A stretch of 43,300 bases of DNA from positions 1-43,300 of the forward strand of contig CAYFIW010000010.1 in assembly GCA_964343265.1 (NCBI GenBank), given 5' to 3'. This document shows positions 1-8,612 of the stretch, one piece after another. Origin of the DNA: CAYFIW01 sp964343265. GTDB taxonomy: Bacteria > Chloroflexota > Dehalococcoidia > Lucifugimonadales > UBA826. Under the pieces are notes generated by a model. It had not been told where the DNA came from, did no database searches, and was given only the letters and a program-made list of their open reading frames with translations. A program made the translations under genes and the position numbers. Each line of letters starts with the position of its first letter. Within the stretch, counting starts at the first letter, position 1.

Positions 1-2
1 TT

Positions 3-1322
3 CGTTATTTTTTGGACCGAATCGACAAATACGACTCCGAATTAAAAAGTTACGCAACAGTCATGAGTGTTTCAGCTCTCGAAGCGGCTGAAATTGCCAC
101 CAATGAGATTTCAAACGGGAAATACCGCGGTCCTCTCCATGGTATACCAATTGCTGTTAAGGATCTGTGCTATACGAATGGTATCAAAACTATGGGTGGA
201 ACCGCCGTTCTTGAGGAATTCATACCAGACTATGATTCAACTGTTGTTTCCAATTTGAAGAAAGCGGGAGCAATAATTTTAGGTAAATTAAACCTGACTG
301 AAGGAGCTATGGGTGGTTATAACCCAAAAAGAGACATACCTCGTAATCCTTGGGCTAGTGACAGATGGCCAGGCTCCTCTTCCAGCGGCTCAGGTGCCGC
401 GACAGCGAAAGGTCTGTGTGTCGCGTCATTAGGGAGTGATACGGGCGGATCTATCAGGTTTCCTTCTGCTTCTTGCGGAATCGTTGGCATAAAACCAACT
501 TATGGACGAGTAAGTCGGCACGGGGTCCTAGATTTGGCTGAATCCCTCGACCACGTGGGTCCTATGGCCAATAGCGTAATTGACGGAGTCCATGTACTAA
601 ATGCTATATCGGGAAGAGATTTCAACGATTTGACCAGTCTATCTTCAAACCCTCTTAGACCAGAGTACATTTCTAATAAAGACCTCTCTGATTTCACATT
701 AGGCTACGATGAAAACTACGCTTCAATGGGTGTTAATCCGGATTTAGCCTTTTTAGTAAAGGCAACACTTGACGTCTTTACCTCAAACGGAGCCACAATT
801 CGAGAAATTAAGATGCCAGAAAACATAGATAGCTTTTTACCATCCTGGAAAACAATTTGCACAGCTGAGGCCTATCATGCACATCGCGATTTCTTCCCTG
901 AGAAATCTGATGAATATGGACCCTGGTTTAGAGCTTGGCTGTCTGAAGGTGAAAAAGTCTCTACCCAAGAGTATTTGATGGCATCAATCAACAGGCGGGA
1001 ATGCAACGCATTAATAAAAAACGCAATGGAAGATGTCGATGCCGTAGTCTCACCGGCTATGATCAATTTCCCACATTACGTTGATGATTCTATTGGTTAC
1101 GGACCAATGGACGATAAACGAGGAACTGCATTTCAAAGATTTACTGTTCCATTCGATTACAATGGGTACCCGACTATAAACCTCCCTTGTGGATTTAGCC
1201 CTGACGGACTTCCTGGAAGTGTTCAGATTATAGGCAAACCTTTTAGTGAAGAGGTTATATCCAGAATTGCTAATGCCTTTGAACAATCCACAGACTGGAA
1301 AAATAAGCATCCGATAGATTAA
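3..1322 (+). CDS. Amidase signature family hydrolase, 5' truncated by window edge
   Basis: Amidase-signature (AS) enzyme that hydrolyses an amide bond; the substrate cannot be told from sequence. The frame is open to the left edge, and the first in-frame start (TTG at 12) falls inside the conserved N-terminal helix, so the true start lies outside the window. Counting from that TTG, the catalytic triad is visible: Lys50 in GIPIAVKDL, cis-Ser123 in PGSSSSGSG, and nucleophile Ser147 in GSDTGGS. The visible 436 residues plus a short missing N-terminus fit the usual 450-490 residue family length. It resembles GatA, but no gatB or gatC is next to it and the C-terminal half (from about residue 230) is of the general amidase type. 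A stand-alone catabolic amidase is more likely than the transamidosome subunit. Confidence 0.88.
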   Translation, partial: RYFLDRIDKYDSELKSYATVMSVSALEAAEIATNEISNGKYRGPLHGIPIAVKDLCYTNGIKTMGGTAVLEEFIPDYDSTVVSNLKKAGAIILGKLNLTEGAMGGYNPKRDIPRNPWASDRWPGSSSSGSGAATAKGLCVASLGSDTGGSIRFPSASCGIVGIKPTYGRVSRHGVLDLAESLDHVGPMANSVIDGVHVLNAISGRDFNDLTSLSSNPLRPEYISNKDLSDFTLGYDENYASMGVNPDLAFLVKATLDVFTSNGATIREIKMPENIDSFLPSWKTICTAEAYHAHRDFFPEKSDEYGPWFRAWLSEGEKVSTQEYLMASINRRECNALIKNAMEDVDAVVSPAMINFPHYVDDSIGYGPMDDKRGTAFQRFTVPFDYNGYPTINLPCGFSPDGLPGSVQIIGKPFSEEVISRIANAFEQSTDWKNKHPID

Positions 1323-1375
1323 AATATATAGGTTAGTCGGACGGCAAGTTTAGTTGACTGCGACTGCGTAGGTCA

Positions 1376-1399
1376 AATAATATTCAAGTCGATATTATT
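1376..1399. repeat. AT-rich hairpin after the amidase gene
   Basis: AATAATAT (1376-1383) and ATATTATT (1392-1399) form a perfect 8-bp stem with an 8-nt loop, extendable by TCA/TGA with one bulged base. A T-rich stretch (GATATTTTGCTT) follows on the plus strand. It could be a weak intrinsic terminator for the amidase or an operator. The stem has no G-C pairs, so termination would be inefficient. Confidence 0.35.
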
Positions 1400-1409
1400 G
1401 ATATTTTGC

Positions 1410-1438
1410 TTCAGTCTAGATAGATGTTAATGACTGAA
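1410..1438. repeat. 7-bp inverted repeat upstream of the transketolase-like gene
   Basis: TTCAGTC (1410-1416) and GACTGAA (1432-1438) are perfect inverted copies separated by 15 nt, ending 46 nt before the ATG at 1485. The spacing fits either a dimeric repressor site or a stem-loop in the leader. No known operator consensus is recognised. Confidence 0.35.
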
Positions 1439-1484
1439 CCTAGGCGTTATCTGAATTACTCTATAAACAAACAAGAAAAGTTGG

Positions 1485-4028
1485 ATGGAATCGATGCCAA
1501 AAGTAAGTAATGTATCCCTAACACCAGTAATTGAAACATCGGAAATCTCACTCCCAGACTATGACAGGGATAAGTTAGATGATGTTGCTTATATGACTGC
1601 CATGACGTTAGTGCTAATGGGCAATTATTGCCAAACAGGGCACTTTGGTGGACCCCTTGCATATACACCATACACAGTGGCCACACACTTGGTTGGCCCA
1701 GACCTTGGGGGACTTAAATATGATTATCGAAGACCCAAGTACCCGTTTTCTGACAAATTTTTATTGGCCGGAGGCCACAATGCTCCTGTGACGTATGCGT
1801 TATGGATGGTTTTGGGAGAGGCTCTTCACAGAACCCACTTATCCACCGGAGACGAAAAGTACGGGATGGACCCAAATGCCGGACTTCTTTCAATCGACGC
1901 TCTTGGATTCAGAAGGGGAAAAGAAGGGTTAGAAACAATTTTGGAGGAAAACGGATTAACAGACCATCCAATTTTTGCTCAAGCCAAGATTCGTGGGATC
2001 AGGGCATTATCGGGGCATTCCGAAAGCACTGATGTCACAAACGATGTGAACGGAGGCCCTTCTGGAATAGGAATTGCAACTGCCGCTGGTAAGGCAGCAT
2101 TCTGGGAACTGATTGGTGCTCAAAATTCCCCTAAGATAGTGGCAGTTGAGGGTGAATTCGCGATGACGTCTGGGCACTCACAGGAAATGAAAACTCAAGC
2201 CGTCGCTCAGCAGGTAGGTAAGCGACTACGTATTTTACTTTCGTACAACAATGCCGGAATAGATGACGAGTTAGTCGGAGGAGTAATTCAGCCACAATTT
2301 GAGTCTTACAAGATCGAGGACCAGTGGAGTTCCTATGGGTGGAACGTCTTCACCCTCGATGATGCTAATGATATGGACCAGGTAGTTGGTGTTTTAAAGG
2401 CGATGGAAGACTGGGACGAAGCCGACCGCAGGCCTATGATCGTTGTAGGAAATACAACGAAAGGTTGGTGGCCAGGCTCTATTAATGGCTCCATACCAGG
2501 TTACGGTGACCAGATCACCAGCTATAAGAGTCATCCGTACACCTTCGCAATGAATTCTGAATATTTTGTCGCATTGGCAAAGACATTTGAAGACAGATAT
2601 GGAGTTAAATTTATAGGCATAGAAGACGGCCCAATCACCGATGAAAAAGAGCGTATTTTACAATATAAGCAGAACATCGATGTACTTATGTCTGTTCTAG
2701 AACAAAATAACCTAGGTAATTGGATCAGCGACAGATTAGTTCAAATTGGAGACACGGTTGTAGAAGACAAGAATATTCGTCTTGACACCACTCGGGATCC
2801 ATTTTTGGATGAAAGGCTAGACCCTAAAAATGCTCCACAGGAGCCTGTCACCGTCTCTATTGAGAACTCTATTACTGGGGAGACAAAAAATGTTGACATC
2901 AAACTTTTCGAAAAACCTGGCGTTGCTCTCGGCAGCAGGAGGGCGATATCAGAAATCACTAAATGGATTAACTACGTCACGGATAATCGACTAGTATTAT
3001 TAGCCGCTGATTTAGCAGACTCCATTAATGTGGAAAAAGGTGCACTGTGGGGTGAATTCGACCCCGTCAAGAATCCCGTCGGTAATCGACTAAGATCAGC
3101 AATTCAAGAGGCCGGTAACGTATCGACAGCAATAGGCCTCATAAGTCAAAGCGCATCATTGGATCCTGAGAAACATTCGGGTGTATGGGCTCTAAGCGGC
3201 ACATATGGTGCATTCACACCTCTTATGTATCTCCCTGTTCGGATATGGAGCCAACAAAACCAAGATAGTCCATTCCGCTTGGGAGTATTAAATGTTTTGG
3301 CTGGTCATTCAGGACCAGAAACCGCTGCTGATGCAAGAACTCATTTTGGAATATTCTCCCCTCAAGTCTGGAAATTATTCCCTAGGGAGCAAATAATCAA
3401 TCTCAGTTTCTGGGATTATAATGACGTTACTCCTGGTTATCTTGCGGCAGCCAACGTCGCCGCTAGGGATCCGAAAGTAGGAGTGATTGTCCTTGAAGTG
3501 GCTCGGCCAGATTTCCCCGTAGTGGATCGCAAAATTTTGGCCGACAGCGACCCTCTGGCCGCCAGCAAAGGTTTTTATCTGATCAAAGATTTTGATGAAA
3601 ATAAGCCTAAGCAGGGGTACATTATCGTGCAAGGTTCCTCTTCTACAAACAATCTTGTATCTCAGTTAGATCGCATAAATGAGGCAGGGCTGAACGTTAG
3701 AATTATTTCAGCAGTGTCGGAAGAACTATTTTCGCGTCAACCACAAGATTATCGTGATCATGTTCTACCTGAATCAGCGAAATACGACCTCATGGTGATC
3801 AGCACAGGAACCAAGAGAATGTGGCCAGTAAGAAACGTTGGACCTTTAACGGAAGAATATTCTCTGGTTTCTGATTGGAACGATGAGTGGTTAACAGGGG
3901 GTTCTGAATCGGAGGTGTTAAAGGACGCAAAGTTGGATCCCGAGTCAATATTTGGAGCTATCAAAAGGTTCGCCGACGAAAGAGAGGAAAGAGTAAGCCG
4001 CCAAACACGCTTCCTTGAAAGTTCATAA
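1485..4028 (+). CDS. Divergent transketolase-like thiamine-diphosphate enzyme
   Basis: An 847-residue protein with the transketolase domain order: ThDP-binding N-domain (about 20-370), pyrimidine-binding domain (about 480-690) and a weakly conserved C-domain. Recognisable signatures are His-containing GHFGGPLAY, GGHNAP, and GHSES (His178) followed by a GGPSGIGIATAAGKA stretch matching the transketolase GHPE/TGPLGQGI region. Glu542 in IQEAGN sits where the ThDP-activating glutamate is found. The usual GDG...N cofactor motif reads Gly223-Glu224-Phe225 ... Asn255-Asn256, so the Mg-ligand Asp is Glu. It is well over 150 residues longer than ordinary transketolase (~660). The exact reaction (C2 ketol transfer, phosphoketolase-like or other) is not determinable. 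Start: ATG 1485 behind weak AAGAAAAG; ATG 1494 is also possible. Confidence 0.75.
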   Translation: MESMPKVSNVSLTPVIETSEISLPDYDRDKLDDVAYMTAMTLVLMGNYCQTGHFGGPLAYTPYTVATHLVGPDLGGLKYDYRRPKYPFSDKFLLAGGHNAPVTYALWMVLGEALHRTHLSTGDEKYGMDPNAGLLSIDALGFRRGKEGLETILEENGLTDHPIFAQAKIRGIRALSGHSESTDVTNDVNGGPSGIGIATAAGKAAFWELIGAQNSPKIVAVEGEFAMTSGHSQEMKTQAVAQQVGKRLRILLSYNNAGIDDELVGGVIQPQFESYKIEDQWSSYGWNVFTLDDANDMDQVVGVLKAMEDWDEADRRPMIVVGNTTKGWWPGSINGSIPGYGDQITSYKSHPYTFAMNSEYFVALAKTFEDRYGVKFIGIEDGPITDEKERILQYKQNIDVLMSVLEQNNLGNWISDRLVQIGDTVVEDKNIRLDTTRDPFLDERLDPKNAPQEPVTVSIENSITGETKNVDIKLFEKPGVALGSRRAISEITKWINYVTDNRLVLLAADLADSINVEKGALWGEFDPVKNPVGNRLRSAIQEAGNVSTAIGLISQSASLDPEKHSGVWALSGTYGAFTPLMYLPVRIWSQQNQDSPFRLGVLNVLAGHSGPETAADARTHFGIFSPQVWKLFPREQIINLSFWDYNDVTPGYLAAANVAARDPKVGVIVLEVARPDFPVVDRKILADSDPLAASKGFYLIKDFDENKPKQGYIIVQGSSSTNNLVSQLDRINEAGLNVRIISAVSEELFSRQPQDYRDHVLPESAKYDLMVISTGTKRMWPVRNVGPLTEEYSLVSDWNDEWLTGGSESEVLKDAKLDPESIFGAIKRFADEREERVSRQTRFLESS

Positions 4029-4103
4029 ACCAAATCTAATCAAGAAGAGATTGTTGATATATACAAAAACTGAATATGAATTGAGTTTTTTATGGAGTGA
4101 TAG

Positions 4104-5678
4104 GTGCATTACGACTATGTAATCGTGGGTGCTGGCTCAGCTGGGGCGATTATGGCTGCCCGTCTTTCAGAGGATCCGTCCATAAGTGTATTGCTCCTGG
4201 AATCAGGACCTCTTCACAAAAAAATTGAAGACCTTCCTGGAAACTTGAGGTACGGATACGGGGAACGAGGCAGGGACGATGATTTTTGGTATTCGAACAC
4301 ACCAGACGGGAAAATGTTTGTTGCAGATGCAACACCATACCAGCCTCCCATGCTTGTCCCACGTGGAACCACTTTCGGAGGCTCAAGTTCCGTAAACGCT
4401 CAAATTTTTTTGAGAGGTGAACCAGACGATTATGACAGCTGGGCAAAGAACTGGACATCACTTTGGGAATATGAAAACTGCCTACCATTCTTCAAGAAGT
4501 TAGAAAATGACCTCGATTTCGGAGGTGATTTTCATGGAAGAAATGGACCTATACAGTGCCGTAGGATACCAAGAAAAGAATGGGCTCCCGATCAGGAGGC
4601 TTTCTTTCAAGCAACCAGGTCAATAGGGTATCCTGAAACAATCGACCATAATGATCCCGACTCCACCGGCGTGGGCCCTCTACCGTTTAACACAATAGAT
4701 CGCGTAAGACAAAGTACTTGGCTTGCTTACCTGTTGCCAATTCTTCATAGGCCCAATCTAACTTTAAGGCAGAATAGTAAAGCCATTAGACTCAATATAC
4801 GCGAGAAAAAGATATCTTCCCTTAGTATTGAAAACAATGGTAAATGCAATCAAATTTTAGGGGATCAATTTATTTTATCCGCCGGAGCGATTGGTTCACC
4901 GCAACTCATGATGTTGTCCGGCCTTGGTCCTGCCGGATTCTTGGAATCTATTGGTATCAATCCGGTGATAGACATACCAGGCGTTGGTCAAAATCTGAGA
5001 GATCATCCGCAAGTGGCCCTAACCTGGAATGTTCATCCTTCTTATAAATTTAACACAGAGGAACGGGGTATACAGGTTGCAATTAGGTACACTGCGAATC
5101 AATCTATATTACGCAATGATATGTTGATACATCCTGTTAGCTTTGCTAGATCCAAATGGACCGGAGGGAGAATTTATACAGATGATTTAGAGTCGGATTT
5201 ATGTGTTGGCATGGTCGCATCAATTTACTTGGCAAAGGGTCGCGGAACTATGAAATTAAGATCGTCGGACCCTGGAGTACAACCATATTTAGACTACAAT
5301 TACCTAGATAATCAAACTGATTTGGACAGGTTACGAGAATCGGCAAGACTCTGCATTGATATCTCAAAGTCAGACTCATATAAAAATATTATTTCTAGCC
5401 CTCACAACCCATCTGGATTTGATACAGATAATGACGTTGAAATGAACCTTTGGCTACAAAGAAACGTAAGAACGAGTCATCACATCTCCGGGACCTGTAA
5501 AATGGGATCTCAATCAGACAATATGTCTGTAGTAGATGAGTCTGGGAAGGTCTATGGACTCTCAAACATGCGTGTCATAGATGCGTCTATTATGCCTGAT
5601 TGTGTCCGAGCCAACACAAACGTCCCGACTATGATGATTGCTGAAAGGATCTATGCTCTCATCAAAGATAGTTATTAA
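4104..5678 (+). CDS. GMC-family FAD-dependent oxidoreductase (choline dehydrogenase-like)
   Basis: A 524-residue glucose-methanol-choline family flavoprotein that oxidises an alcohol to aldehyde or ketone; the substrate is unknown. The N-terminal Rossmann motif GAGSAG (Gly9-x-Gly11-x-x-Gly14) binds FAD. The GGSSSVNAQIFLRG segment (about 93-106) is the second FAD contact of the family. The C-terminus has the catalytic His in HHISGTCKMG and the Asn of CVRANTNVPT. The GTG start at 4104 is supported by GGAG at 4094-4097, 6 nt upstream. No signal peptide is seen, so it is probably cytoplasmic. Its stop codon is one base from the stop of the convergent luciferase-like gene. A second GMC paralog lies at 6872-8437. 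Confidence 0.92.
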   Translation: MHYDYVIVGAGSAGAIMAARLSEDPSISVLLLESGPLHKKIEDLPGNLRYGYGERGRDDDFWYSNTPDGKMFVADATPYQPPMLVPRGTTFGGSSSVNAQIFLRGEPDDYDSWAKNWTSLWEYENCLPFFKKLENDLDFGGDFHGRNGPIQCRRIPRKEWAPDQEAFFQATRSIGYPETIDHNDPDSTGVGPLPFNTIDRVRQSTWLAYLLPILHRPNLTLRQNSKAIRLNIREKKISSLSIENNGKCNQILGDQFILSAGAIGSPQLMMLSGLGPAGFLESIGINPVIDIPGVGQNLRDHPQVALTWNVHPSYKFNTEERGIQVAIRYTANQSILRNDMLIHPVSFARSKWTGGRIYTDDLESDLCVGMVASIYLAKGRGTMKLRSSDPGVQPYLDYNYLDNQTDLDRLRESARLCIDISKSDSYKNIISSPHNPSGFDTDNDVEMNLWLQRNVRTSHHISGTCKMGSQSDNMSVVDESGKVYGLSNMRVIDASIMPDCVRANTNVPTMMIAERIYALIKDSY

Positions 5679-5679
5679 A

Positions 5680-6822
5680 CTATTTATTAAATTCCGGTAG
5701 TATATATTTTCCCCATAACTCGATGGATTCCATCACGGCCTCATGAGGTACGGTTTCAGTTTGCATCATAACCATCATTTGATCAATTCCAGTAGCCTCG
5801 TGTTTTTTAAGAGCCGCAATACAGTCGTCAGGATCACCGGCAATGACAACACCCCTTTCACACAAAGTGTCTGCATCTAAATCTTCCCAGACTTTATGAG
5901 CTATGGCTTCACCGCCAGAAAAATCAAGAACATTATCAAATTCCTCTTCTTCTTGATCCAGATACCTACTAAAATTTTGCCGTAAATGATCTGGCACGCC
6001 ACCCCATTTTTCTAGCAATTGTGCATATATGTCTTTTTGACCCTGAACGTAGGGGCGATCGGGCCCAAAAAAGTTTTTGAGAGACTCAGCCCCCATCTCC
6101 CGAGCCTTTTTCCCGTCCTCAAGACAAACCCCCAATGTCGAACTAGCCCATTGATTATTCACAACCTTGCCGACAGGATTGGCCTTCTTCACCTCATCTT
6201 TATATTTTTTTACATAAGGCTCTAGAGAATCAGGAGCACTGGAACCGAAAGACAAGACCCCAATCCCTTTTGCCGCTGCAATTTCGTAAGTTGCTGGTTG
6301 CAGAGCGGCAACCCAGATCGGCGGGTGATTTTCTTGATAGGGTTTCGGAAGTATTTGTCTTTCTGGAACTTGCCAAAATTCACCTTCGTGCGAATACCAA
6401 TCGGTCGCCCAGATATCAGGTACCATTGACAACGATTCTTCCCACATAGCACGACTATTACGAGGGTCGATACCCATACCAGTTAATTCATAGGGAGCAG
6501 AACGTCCTGTGCCGAAATCTACTCGACCATCTGATAGATGATCTAGCATTGCAACCCTTTCAGCCACCCTGACCGGGTGATGATAGGGAAGGATGACTAC
6601 ACCTAGGCCTAATCTTATGTTTTTGGTTCTTTGGCTCAGGGCGCCATAAAAAACATCTGGGCAAGGAGAAGCTGAGAAACCTGTCAAAAAATGATGCTCA
6701 ACAAACCAAACATAGTCAAAGCCGACTTCATCGGCCAAAACACATTGTTCCATGGTCTCTTTAATCACTAAATGATCATCTAAATAAGGCCTTTGCATTT
6801 CGTACTGCAGCGACAATTTCAT
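5680..6822 (-). CDS. LLM-class flavin-dependent oxidoreductase (luciferase-like monooxygenase)
   Basis: A 380-residue bacterial-luciferase-fold protein, expected to use reduced FMN (or F420) and O2 to oxygenate an organic substrate such as an alkane, ketone or sulfonate. Typical features are the N-terminal FDYVWFVEHHF segment (about 36-46), LGLGVVILPYHHPVRVAERVAMLDHLSDGR (in two halves, about 75-100), and the later PPIWVAALQPATYEIAA strand. ATG 6822 is preceded by AAGGGA about 7 nt upstream. It is followed on the same strand after about 50 bp from the GMC gene at 6872-8437, suggesting a GMC-LLM transcript. A partner flavin reductase is not in the window, so it must be supplied elsewhere. Confidence 0.9.
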   Translation of the reverse strand: MKLSLQYEMQRPYLDDHLVIKETMEQCVLADEVGFDYVWFVEHHFLTGFSASPCPDVFYGALSQRTKNIRLGLGVVILPYHHPVRVAERVAMLDHLSDGRVDFGTGRSAPYELTGMGIDPRNSRAMWEESLSMVPDIWATDWYSHEGEFWQVPERQILPKPYQENHPPIWVAALQPATYEIAAAKGIGVLSFGSSAPDSLEPYVKKYKDEVKKANPVGKVVNNQWASSTLGVCLEDGKKAREMGAESLKNFFGPDRPYVQGQKDIYAQLLEKWGGVPDHLRQNFSRYLDQEEEEFDNVLDFSGGEAIAHKVWEDLDADTLCERGVVIAGDPDDCIAALKKHEATGIDQMMVMMQTETVPHEAVMESIELWGKYILPEFNK

Positions 6823-6871
6823 ATCTGTATCCCTTTGTACTAATCAGAAGTAAATCAAGATATTTACAAAC

Positions 6872-8437
6872 TTATTTCCCTGTTTGAATAAAATCTGCAA
6901 TGCGCTCTCCAATAGCCATAACAGTGACGTTCGTATTTGCGCGTACACAATCCGGCATTATCGAGGCGTCCGCTACTCTTAACCCACTGACGCCATGGAC
7001 TTTCCCATATTGATCTACCACAGCATCTGGATCAGTTTTAGGTCCCATTTTTGCGGTACAAGAAACATGATGTCCAGTGCCAACATATGTTTTCATCCAT
7101 TTATCGAGGCTTTCGTCTGTCTCCAAATCAGCATCAGATGGTTCTAATCTATGATCAATCAAGTTCGACATCGAAGGATGATTTTCGAGCGAAACCAACA
7201 TACGGATTCCATCTCTATATCTTCGTATATCTTCTTCGTGATCTAGGAGATTGTAATCAAGATAGGGTTGATCTTCTTGGTTAGCGGAATTTAATTTTAA
7301 CTCGCCCTTTGAAAGAGCTAAATTAAGACCCAGACCCATACCAATTCCTATGGGTTCTGATCTAACACCACCCTCTTCTCTCCGTCTACTTGTAACGGCA
7401 CTCATGTAAACGATCATATCGTTATCTAGAGTTGATCCCTCCGCCGTATAACGCAATAAAACCTGACCGGACGGACCTAATGGATCCAACGGAACGTCAG
7501 GTTTAGTGACCCATTTCAGGGGAATCAACGGGTGATCTCGCAAGTTTTGACCCACTCCTTTTACATCCAAAATACAATCAATTCCGAACTGTTCAAGGTG
7601 CTTTCGTGGTCCAATACCCGATAGCATGAGTAACTGCGGTGAAGCAATCGCCCCCGCACACAATATTATTTCCTCACCTTGTACAATAAAAGTTTCCCCA
7701 TCAGAAACGACCTCAAGCCCTGTTGCCTTCAATTCATCAGAATGCTTGTCAAATAAAACCCTTTTCACTGAAACGTTGGATCTTAATGTCATATTGAGAC
7801 GGGAACGGGACATGGCAAGATAACCCAGCGAGGTAGACCATCTAATACCTTCAGGATTATTTAATGGAGTAGGGCCCACACCTGCAGTACCAGGTTCATT
7901 TGCATCTGCACAAAATGGGTGTCCTGCATCAATACATGCTTCCACAAATGCCTTCGAACCCGGTAACCATTCATCTTCGCTAAATCTGTGGCAAATGATA
8001 GGGCCATTAGAACCGTGAAAATCCCCAGGGTTTTCTTGAAAAGTAGTGTCCGTTTCTAACTTATTGTAAAAAGGTAAAATGCTTTGATAATCCCATTCAT
8101 CATTGCCCCATTCTGCCCATAAAGCAAAATCGTCTGGGATTGCTCTCAAAAAGATCTGACCATTAATCGCACTTGAACCACCTGTTACTTTCCCCCTCGG
8201 TATATCTATATCAGCTTCCTCTGTTCCTCGTGCCCTAAATTGCCAATTATGATCACTTGTCCAGATTTCGTTGGTAGTCTTATAGCCATATTTAACTTCA
8301 TCGGGCAGTTCATCTATATCGGGGTAATCAGGACCTGCCTCTAGTAGAAGAATTGATTTCGTTGGATCTTCCGATAAGCGCGTTGCTATTATGGCTCCAG
8401 CCGATCCTGCACCGACTACTATTGCATCGTATTTCAT
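6872..8437 (-). CDS. GMC-family FAD-dependent oxidoreductase, second copy
   Basis: A 521-residue paralog of the GMC enzyme at 4104-5678. It has the FAD motif GAGSAG at residues 9-14, GGSSAINGQIFLRA (about 87-100), and the C-terminal CVRANTNVTVMAIGERI. The active-site His stretch reads HHVSCTAKMG, where most family members, including the neighbour, have a G-T-C core, so the residues around the His differ (Gly to Cys, Cys to Ala). ATG 8437 is well placed behind GAGAGGAA. It probably heads the GMC-LLM pair. The two copies flanking the LLM gene in opposite orientation suggest diversification for different alcohols. Confidence 0.92.
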   Translation of the reverse strand: MKYDAIVVGAGSAGAIIATRLSEDPTKSILLLEAGPDYPDIDELPDEVKYGYKTTNEIWTSDHNWQFRARGTEEADIDIPRGKVTGGSSAINGQIFLRAIPDDFALWAEWGNDEWDYQSILPFYNKLETDTTFQENPGDFHGSNGPIICHRFSEDEWLPGSKAFVEACIDAGHPFCADANEPGTAGVGPTPLNNPEGIRWSTSLGYLAMSRSRLNMTLRSNVSVKRVLFDKHSDELKATGLEVVSDGETFIVQGEEIILCAGAIASPQLLMLSGIGPRKHLEQFGIDCILDVKGVGQNLRDHPLIPLKWVTKPDVPLDPLGPSGQVLLRYTAEGSTLDNDMIVYMSAVTSRRREEGGVRSEPIGIGMGLGLNLALSKGELKLNSANQEDQPYLDYNLLDHEEDIRRYRDGIRMLVSLENHPSMSNLIDHRLEPSDADLETDESLDKWMKTYVGTGHHVSCTAKMGPKTDPDAVVDQYGKVHGVSGLRVADASIMPDCVRANTNVTVMAIGERIADFIQTGK

Positions 8438-8612
8438 AAATTCCTCTCTCCAAAAAATTGCTTATTTTGGCAAGTTATTTCCACAACACCAATCAGGCGC
8501 AAATTTAACACAATAGATCTATATACATAAACCCTCGGATTTTTCACTGACCTAAATAGCCCCGAATTACGGAATAAAAGCTACTCCAATGAATTAGCGT
8601 GCCTCCGTCAGA

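Noticed and set aside
1..1322. Amidase as GatA of the Asp/Glu-tRNA amidotransferase
   Set aside because: No gatB or gatC adjoins it, and the C-terminal half is that of general amidases. The nearby tRNA-Glu is 15 kb away.
4074..4093. AAAAACT/AGTTTTT stem after the transketolase-like gene
   Set aside because: The stem is almost all A-T and the 3' arm runs into the ribosome site region of the next gene, so I do not call it a terminator.
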